Program-made: the position numbers and the translations under genes
Part shown: positions 31,508 through 36,652 of the stretch, piece by piece
How the letters are laid out: every line of letters starts with the position of its first letter
Position numbering within the stretch: the first letter of the stretch is position 1
Notes under the pieces: generated by a model
Database searches by the model: none
Seen by the model: the letters and a program-made list of their open reading frames with translations, nothing else
What the model was told of the DNA's origin: nothing
Source of the DNA: an uncultured Collinsella sp.
GTDB taxonomy: Bacteria; Actinomycetota; Coriobacteriia; Coriobacteriales; Coriobacteriaceae
Length of the DNA stretch: 36,652 bases
Assembly (NCBI GenBank): GCA_900542315.1
Contig: UQMV01000018.1
Coordinates: 1 to 36,652 of the forward strand
Reading direction: 5' to 3'

Positions 31508-32578
31508 ATGTCTTTGAAGGTTGGAATCGTCGGCGCGGCTGGATATGCCGGAGCCGAGCTCATTCGCCTCGTGCTCGGTCATCCCGAGTTTGAACTTGTT
31601 GCCATTACGTCCAACGCCGATGCCGACCAGCCGCTGTCCGCGGTGTATCCGAGCTTTGCTGGCGTGAGCGATCTGGTTTTCACCACGCATGACGCGCCTG
31701 AGCTTAAATCCTGCGACGCCGTCTTCTTGGCCGTGCCGCACACGGCTGCCATGGCTCAGGTGCCCGCCCTGCTTGCCGCGGGAGTCTCCTGCATTGACCT
31801 CTCGGCCGACTATCGCCTGAGCGATCCGGTCACCTTTGAGGCCTGGTATGCCGCCGAGCACACGAGCCCCGAGTTGCTCAAGACCCGCGCCTTCGGTCTA
31901 CCCGAGCTGTTCTCCCAGGATTTGGAGACCGCTGCATCCGATCATGCCGACGGCAAACCCGTGCTGGTCGCCTGCGCCGGCTGCTATCCCACCGCAACGA
32001 GCCTTGCTGCCGCTCCTGCCGTGCGCGCCGGCTGGGTTGCCCAGAGCGGCCCCGTGATCGTTGACGCTATCAGCGGCGTGACGGGTGCCGGTAAGTCCTG
32101 CAACGCCCGTACGCATTTTTGCAGCGCGGACGAAAACCTGGAGGCCTATGGCGTGGGCAAGCATCGTCATACGCCCGAGATCGAGCAGATCCTGGGCCTG
32201 ACCGATCGTGTCGTCTTTACTCCGCACTTGGCACCACTCAAGCGCGGACTGCTTTCCACGGTGACGATGCCGCTCGCGCCGCAGGCTCTCGACACGTTGA
32301 CCCTTGAGGACGTCGTCGACCATTACAAAAAGTTCTACGCTGGGCGCACCTTTGTGTGCGTGCTCGACGCCGGCCAGCAGCCCAAGACGGCTTCGGTCGT
32401 CGGCACCAACGCCGCCCAGATTGGCCTCGCGCTCAACAAGCGCGCGGGCGTGCTGGTGGCGACGGGCGCCATCGACAATCTGTGCAAGGGCGCTGCGGGC
32501 CAAGCAGTCCAGTGCGCCAATATCGTCTTTGGCTTTGACGAGCGACGAGGCTTGCCCACAGTGGCGTGCCCGGTGTAG
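31508..32578 (+). CDS. argC: N-acetyl-gamma-glutamyl-phosphate reductase
   Basis: This 356-residue enzyme makes N-acetylglutamate semialdehyde from N-acetylglutamyl phosphate with NADPH, the third step of arginine synthesis. GIVGAAGYAGAELIRLVL (about 5-22) is the nucleotide-binding start. The catalytic Cys is in VACAGCYPTA near residue 158, and SGVTGAGKS follows. FTPHLAPLKRGLLSTV and NLCKGAAGQAVQ complete the family pattern. AAGGAG is 6 bases before ATG 31508. It is the first gene of argCJBD and lies behind an ArgR-like operator. Confidence 0.97.
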   Translation: MSLKVGIVGAAGYAGAELIRLVLGHPEFELVAITSNADADQPLSAVYPSFAGVSDLVFTTHDAPELKSCDAVFLAVPHTAAMAQVPALLAAGVSCIDLSADYRLSDPVTFEAWYAAEHTSPELLKTRAFGLPELFSQDLETAASDHADGKPVLVACAGCYPTATSLAAAPAVRAGWVAQSGPVIVDAISGVTGAGKSCNARTHFCSADENLEAYGVGKHRHTPEIEQILGLTDRVVFTPHLAPLKRGLLSTVTMPLAPQALDTLTLEDVVDHYKKFYAGRTFVCVLDAGQQPKTASVVGTNAAQIGLALNKRAGVLVATGAIDNLCKGAAGQAVQCANIVFGFDERRGLPTVACPV

Positions 32579-32608
32579 CACATTCGATTGTTAACGATTT
32601 GGTAGTCG

Positions 32609-32687
32609 GGCATCGAGTGGGGCGCCACTCTTAAGCCGGTCTCATGATCACGACTGGCATGGCGCACCAACCGATGTCCGTTTTTTT
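32609..32687 (+). terminator. Hairpins with T7 run between argC and argJ
   Basis: CGGGCATCG (32609-32617) can pair with CGATGTCCG (32672-32680), with one wobble, right before TTTTTTT (32681-32687). Inside, GAGTGG (32617-32622) and CCACTC (32627-32632) form a smaller stem. The run of seven T after a stem is what an intrinsic terminator needs, yet the place is inside the arg operon, 27 bases before argJ, so partial termination or attenuation is possible. No leader peptide or T-box motif was recognised. Confidence 0.5.
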
Positions 32688-32713
32688 GTTTGACATAAGG
32701 AGTCATAAAGACG

Positions 32714-33982
32714 ATGAATACCGAGCTGTTTGATATCAAGATTCGCGCCGTCGAGGGCGGCGTTACGGCTGCGGCTGGTTTTAAGGCTGCAGGCATCCAT
32801 GCTGGGTTCCGCAAGAACCCCGAGCGTCTGGATTACGCGCTCGTCGTGCCCGATAAACCCTGTCCCGGTGCCGGCGTGTTTACCACCAATCGCTTTTGCG
32901 CGGCGCCCGTGCAGGTGAGCCGTGCCAACCTGGGCGGTGCCGACAAGGGCTACGGAATCATCGCCGGCGTTTCGGTCAACTCTGGCAATGCCAACGCCGC
33001 CACGGGTGAGACCGGCCTTGCATGCGCGCGCGAGACGTGCAGCATCGCATCGCAGGTCATCGGCTGCGAGCCCCAGCAGATTCTGGTTGCCTCCACGGGT
33101 GTGATTGGCCAGATTCTGCCGATCGACACGTTTGAGACCGCCATTCCTGCTGCCTACGAGGCGCTCTCCGCTCACGGTGGCGCCGATGCCGCTCGCGCCA
33201 TCATGACGACCGACACGCACTCCAAGGAGTACGCCGTGTCCTACGTCAGTGAGGCTGCGGGTCATGCGGGCAATGTCTATACGGTAGGCGGAATGTGCAA
33301 GGGCTCGGGCATGATCATGCCCAACATGGCCACCATGATCGCAGTTATCACCACCGATGCCCCCGTCGAGCCTGCGGCACTTCATGCCCTGCTGCTCTCG
33401 ACCGTCAAACAGACCTTTAACAAGGTAACGGTCGATTCCGACACCTCGACCAACGACACCTGCATCATGTTTGCCTCCGGCGCCGCTGCCGCAGATGTCG
33501 AGCCTATTGTCGAGGGCTCCGATGCCTTTGACGAGTTGGCATTTGCTGTGCACGAGGTGTGCGAGAGCCTGGCGCGCAATATCGCCGCCGATGGTGAGGG
33601 TGCGTCAAAGCTCGTGACGGTTAACGTTACCGGCGCCGCTAACGACGAGGAAGCCGATATCGCCGCCCGTGCTGTCGCCAACTCGCCGCTCGTCAAGACC
33701 TGCATCGCTGGCCACGACTGCAACTGGGGCCGCGTTGCCATGGCGCTTGGCAAGTGCGGCGTGAAGTTTAATCAGGAAGACGTTTCCATCGACATGATGG
33801 GCATGCCCGTCTGTCGCGACGGTCTGACTGTTCCCTTTGACGAGGACGAGGCTCTACGGCGTTTCGAGGCGCCCGAGATCGTGATCTCGGCCGACCTGGG
33901 CGCAGGCGACGCGGCAACGACCGTGTGGACCTGCGACCTCACGCATGAGTACATCTCCATCAACGGCGACTACCGTTCCTAG
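32714..33982 (+). CDS. argJ: Bifunctional ornithine acetyltransferase / N-acetylglutamate synthase
   Basis: This 422-residue ArgJ moves the acetyl group from N-acetylornithine to glutamate, recycling acetyl in the cyclic arginine route; many members also use acetyl-CoA. The autocleavage site is in GMIMPNMATMIAVITTDA near residue 200-215, where the Thr of ATM becomes the N-terminal nucleophile of the beta chain. Also seen are NSGNANAATG near 95, SDTSTNDT and GHDCNWGRV. ATG 32714 has AAGGAG 11 bases ahead, a somewhat long spacing. Presence of ArgJ and absence of argA/argE nearby fit the cyclic pathway. Confidence 0.96.
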   Translation: MNTELFDIKIRAVEGGVTAAAGFKAAGIHAGFRKNPERLDYALVVPDKPCPGAGVFTTNRFCAAPVQVSRANLGGADKGYGIIAGVSVNSGNANAATGETGLACARETCSIASQVIGCEPQQILVASTGVIGQILPIDTFETAIPAAYEALSAHGGADAARAIMTTDTHSKEYAVSYVSEAAGHAGNVYTVGGMCKGSGMIMPNMATMIAVITTDAPVEPAALHALLLSTVKQTFNKVTVDSDTSTNDTCIMFASGAAAADVEPIVEGSDAFDELAFAVHEVCESLARNIAADGEGASKLVTVNVTGAANDEEADIAARAVANSPLVKTCIAGHDCNWGRVAMALGKCGVKFNQEDVSIDMMGMPVCRDGLTVPFDEDEALRRFEAPEIVISADLGAGDAATTVWTCDLTHEYISINGDYRS

Positions 33983-34062
33983 ATTCCAGGCACGCTGCGC
34001 ATCTTGCCGCATTGCGGACAGCGAAGCACGGCGTGATAACGATACGAAAGACGAGGCAGATT

Positions 34063-35043
34063 ATGAAATTCGCACGCGATTGTCGTTCGAGCGAATCCAA
34101 CGAAGCAACCGCGCAGCTGCTGTTCGAAGCGCTGCCGTGGATTAAGAACCTGACCGGCAAGACGGTTGTTATCAAATATGGCGGAGCCGCCATGGTTGAC
34201 GAGCAGCTGCGCCGCGACGTGATGAGCGACATCGTTTTGCTCAAGATCATCGGTATGCGCCCCGTCATCGTGCACGGCGGCGGCAAGGCTATCAACGAGG
34301 CGCTGAGCCATTACGATATTCCCGTCGAGTTTAAGAACGGCCAGCGCGTGACCACGCCGGCGACTATGGATATCGTGCGCGAGGTGCTGGGCGGCAAGGT
34401 TAACCAGGAGCTGGTTGCTGCCATCAACCACCACGGCAACCTGGCCGTGGGCGTGTCGGGCAGCGATGCCGGCACGCTCATCGCCGAGCCGCTCGACCCC
34501 GAGCTCGGTCGCGTGGGCAAAGTGACGCACGTCAACACCGACTATATCGAGCGCTTACTCGATAGCGAGTACATCCCCGTCATCGCTACCGTCGCGGCGG
34601 GGGAGGACGGCGGTTTCTTCAACATCAACGCCGACACCGCCGCCGGTGCCGTTGCCGCGGCGCTCCACGCGCATAAGGCGATCTTTTTGACCGATGTCGA
34701 TGGCCTGTACAAGGACTTTAGCGACAAGGACTCGCTTATCTCCAACCTAACGCTCGACGAGGTCAACGAAATGCTCTACGGCGGCGAGGTCGATAAGGGC
34801 ATGATTCCCAAGCTGCGCGCGGCCGTCGATGCGCTTACCGGCGGCGTATTTCGTGCCCACATCATCAACGGTACTACGCCGCATTCGCTGCTCCTGGAGC
34901 TGCTGACCGATGCCGGTGTCGGCACCGTGATCCATTCCACCGAGACGGCTTACGAGTTCGATACGCATCCGCATCCGCTTTCGACGTTTGCTGCGCGTCT
35001 GACCGAGAACCTTGACGAGGTCGAGAAGCTTCAGACGGTCTAG
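34063..35043 (+). CDS. argB: Acetylglutamate kinase
   Basis: This 326-residue enzyme phosphorylates N-acetylglutamate with ATP, the usual point of arginine feedback control. Seen are EALPWIKNLTGKTVVIKYGGAA as GKTVVIKYGG near residue 33, VHGGGKAINEAL (substrate and ATP binding), NINADTAAGAVAAAL and FLTDVDGLY. ATG 34063 is chosen for the family-typical N-terminus and the GAGG site 6 bases ahead. The end EFDTHPHPLSTFAARLTENL extends the family's usual 290-300 residues. Arginine-inhibited kinases have an extra N-terminal helix; the first 16 residues here are short for that, so feedback sensitivity is not clear. Confidence 0.96.
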   Translation: MKFARDCRSSESNEATAQLLFEALPWIKNLTGKTVVIKYGGAAMVDEQLRRDVMSDIVLLKIIGMRPVIVHGGGKAINEALSHYDIPVEFKNGQRVTTPATMDIVREVLGGKVNQELVAAINHHGNLAVGVSGSDAGTLIAEPLDPELGRVGKVTHVNTDYIERLLDSEYIPVIATVAAGEDGGFFNINADTAAGAVAAALHAHKAIFLTDVDGLYKDFSDKDSLISNLTLDEVNEMLYGGEVDKGMIPKLRAAVDALTGGVFRAHIINGTTPHSLLLELLTDAGVGTVIHSTETAYEFDTHPHPLSTFAARLTENLDEVEKLQTV

Positions 35044-35112
35044 CTGACCCGCAGTCGCCCCATTCCTGCACCCATAGGTCTGCGCCGTCCGGCGCCCAAC
35101 GAAAGGCATCCC

Positions 35113-36396
35113 ATGTCACTTGCAGCTCAGCAATCGCTTGAATCCCATTACGTTATGCATACCTTTGGCCGCTCTCCGGTCGAGTTTGTCGAGGGTCACG
35201 GCATGAAGCTCACCGGCGACGATGGCCGTGAGTACCTCGACTTTCTTGCCGGCATCGGCGTGTGCAGCCTAGGTCATGGCGACCCGGCTGTGCTCTCGGC
35301 GCTCGAGGCACAGACCAAAAAGCTCATGCATGTCTCCAACTATTTCTACATCGAGCAGCGCGGACAGGTCGCGGCGCTGCTGTCCAAGCTTGCTAACGAC
35401 GACGTAGATGGTGCGCGCGTGCTTGCCGATGCCATTGCCGCCGGCGATGAGACCACGGCAGCTGCTCTTGGTGCCCCGGCTGCGGATGAGCAGGTTTGGG
35501 AGACCTTCTTTGCCAACTCCGGCGCCGAGGCCAACGAGGGCTCGATGAAGCTCGCGCGCCTGTACGCCAAGCGTGCCGGCAATGGCGGCAACACCATCGT
35601 GTGCATGCGCGGCGGCTTCCACGGCCGTACGCTCGAGACCATTGCCGCCACCATGCAGGATTGGCTGCAGGACAGCTTCCGCCCGCTGCCGGGTGGCTTT
35701 GTGGCCTGCACGCCCAACGATATGGACGAGCTGCGTGCGATCTTTAAGCAGCTGGGGAGCGAGATTTGTGCCGTGATGCTCGAGCCGATCCAGGGTGAGA
35801 GTGGCGTGCACCCCATGACCGAGGAGTTTATGGCGGCAGCGCGCGACCTGGCACACGAAGTGGGCGCCGTGCTTATCGCCGACGAGGTCCAGTGCGGTAT
35901 CTTCCGTACGGGTAAGCCGTTTGCGTTCCAGACCTATGGCGTGGAGCCCGACATCATGAGCCTTGCCAAGGGCATTGCCGACGGCGTGCCCATGGGTGCC
36001 GTCGTGGCAAAGAAGGAGATTGCCGACGTGTTTAAGCCGGGCGACCACGGCTCGACCTTTGGCGGTAGCTGCTTGGCCATCGCGGCGTGTGCCGCGACGC
36101 TCTCCGCGCTTGTGCGCGGCGATTATGCCGAGCATGCTGCTAAGGTGGGTGCCTATATGGAGCAGGCGCTGGCTAAGCTTCCGCATGTGGTAGAGGTGCG
36201 TGGCCGTGGCCTGATGCTCGGCTGCGATTTGGATGATGCCGCGGGCGACGCGCATGATATTGTTGCCCGCGCGCTGACCGCCGGTGCCGTGATTAACGCT
36301 ACGGGTGCTCATACGCTGCGTTTCTTGCCGCCGCTCGTCTGCGAGGAAGCCGACGTGGACAGTCTGATCGAGATCCTGTCGGGTGTCTTGGGCTAA
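35113..36396 (+). CDS. argD: Acetylornithine aminotransferase
   Basis: This 427-residue class III aminotransferase uses PLP and converts N-acetylglutamate semialdehyde into N-acetylornithine. Seen are FLAGIGVCSLGHG, NSGAEANEGSMKLAR (PLP phosphate binding), GGFHGRTLETI, ADEVQCGIFRTG and the PLP lysine in SLAKGIADGVPMGA near residue 286. An insertion of about 30 residues (DDVDGARVLADAIAAGDETT and following) before the PLP loop makes it longer than usual. GAAAGGC lies before ATG 35113. It is the last arg gene in the window and is followed by a terminator; argF and argGH must be elsewhere. Confidence 0.95.
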   Translation: MSLAAQQSLESHYVMHTFGRSPVEFVEGHGMKLTGDDGREYLDFLAGIGVCSLGHGDPAVLSALEAQTKKLMHVSNYFYIEQRGQVAALLSKLANDDVDGARVLADAIAAGDETTAAALGAPAADEQVWETFFANSGAEANEGSMKLARLYAKRAGNGGNTIVCMRGGFHGRTLETIAATMQDWLQDSFRPLPGGFVACTPNDMDELRAIFKQLGSEICAVMLEPIQGESGVHPMTEEFMAAARDLAHEVGAVLIADEVQCGIFRTGKPFAFQTYGVEPDIMSLAKGIADGVPMGAVVAKKEIADVFKPGDHGSTFGGSCLAIAACAATLSALVRGDYAEHAAKVGAYMEQALAKLPHVVEVRGRGLMLGCDLDDAAGDAHDIVARALTAGAVINATGAHTLRFLPPLVCEEADVDSLIEILSGVLG

Positions 36397-36421
36397 CGCG
36401 GCGCAATAACTCAATTTGGAC

Positions 36422-36481
36422 CGGGTTCCGGACTGCGGGCGTGCCCTATGTGGCATGATTCAGCGGTCTGGAGCCCGTTTT
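36422..36481 (+). terminator. Terminator after argD
   Basis: CGGGTTCCGGAC (36422-36433) pairs with GTCTGGAGCCCG (36466-36477) apart from two weak pairs, an inner GTGCC/GGCAT stem can form, and TTTT follows. It closes the argCJBD unit. Confidence 0.75.
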
Positions 36482-36652
36482 GCCTTAGATTTGCTAAGGC
36501 AGGGAGACCTGCTGGTCAAATAACATCAAATATGAGTAGTGTTACCGATTTGGTAGCAGCAATTTTGGACTAATAAGGCCAGATGGCAAGTCGAAATGGT
36601 CGCGCGCGCAGACGTGGTGTAAGAGTGTCCTGAGGTCCGTCGCTGCAAGTCC
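36482..36652. other. Intergenic end of window
   Basis: A hairpin GCCTTAG/CTAAGGC (36482-36500, loop ATTTG) comes right after the terminator, without a T-run. The remainder is partly AT-rich (36520-36575) and contains GTTACCGATTTGGTAG (36541-36556), nearly identical to a sequence after argC. A 16-codon frame from ATG 36584 is too short to call. No gene is supported. Confidence 0.5.

Overview
The window (about 36.7 kb, GC-rich, with a strong G/C third-position bias in most genes) looks like chromosomal DNA of a gut Actinobacteriota of the class Coriobacteriia, most probably Collinsella or a close relative. The reasons are the AmaP/DUF2273/Asp23 envelope-stress set in a high-GC genome, an LPXTG pilus locus with a class C sortase, a fused double-ATPase ECF riboflavin importer under an FMN riboswitch, and the argCJBD order. 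The genus is inference from overall resemblance; no marker rRNA is present.

Layout. 1-8.3 kb: the 3' part of lgt, a large DUF6020-like membrane protein, yebC, the amaP-DUF2273-asp23 operon, a YitT-family membrane protein, and a zinc-ribbon membrane protein with a Pro-Glu repeat tail. All are on the + strand, and several are followed directly after the stop codon by a small palindrome with a GGGACAGG-like core. 8.3-11.7 kb: a divergent pair, an M20 amidohydrolase (-) and a YtcJ-like amidohydrolase (+). 11.7-12.56 kb: about 850 bp without a convincing gene but with two inverted-repeat structures, one a nested 211-bp palindrome. 12.56-14.75 kb: groES-groEL, closed by a second nested palindrome of 132 bp.

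14.8-20.3 kb is an accessory patch. It holds a class M sirtuin (ADP-ribosyltransferase type) and its zinc-containing macrodomain ADP-ribose hydrolase, preceded by the 3' stump of a 2[4Fe-4S] ferredoxin gene that has lost its start. Next come a two-domain NTF2/SnoaL-like protein with a divergent HxlR regulator and two operator-like palindromes, an unrecognised gene fragment, and an AlbA_2/RecG-like DNA-binding ATPase with a palindrome cluster at its promoter. An AT-rich stretch follows.

20.3-26.7 kb is a sortase-assembled pilus locus: a large adhesin-type pilin, a backbone pilin and sortase C. The adhesin gene is split after its signal peptide by a run of ten G residues. Nine or twelve G would restore one frame of about 1090 residues, which suggests slippage-based phase variation with this copy in the OFF state. 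Sequencing error in the run is the main alternative.

26.8-31.3 kb: FMN riboswitch, ribU, fused EcfA-EcfA', EcfT, then two paralogous flavin-split-barrel (PNPOx-like) proteins. Together this reads as a riboflavin uptake unit followed by probable flavin-using enzymes. 31.3-36.4 kb: arginine biosynthesis argC-argJ-argB-argD, with an ArgR-like operator upstream, a possible internal terminator between argC and argJ, and a terminator after argD. No tRNA, rRNA, CRISPR array or transposase gene was found.
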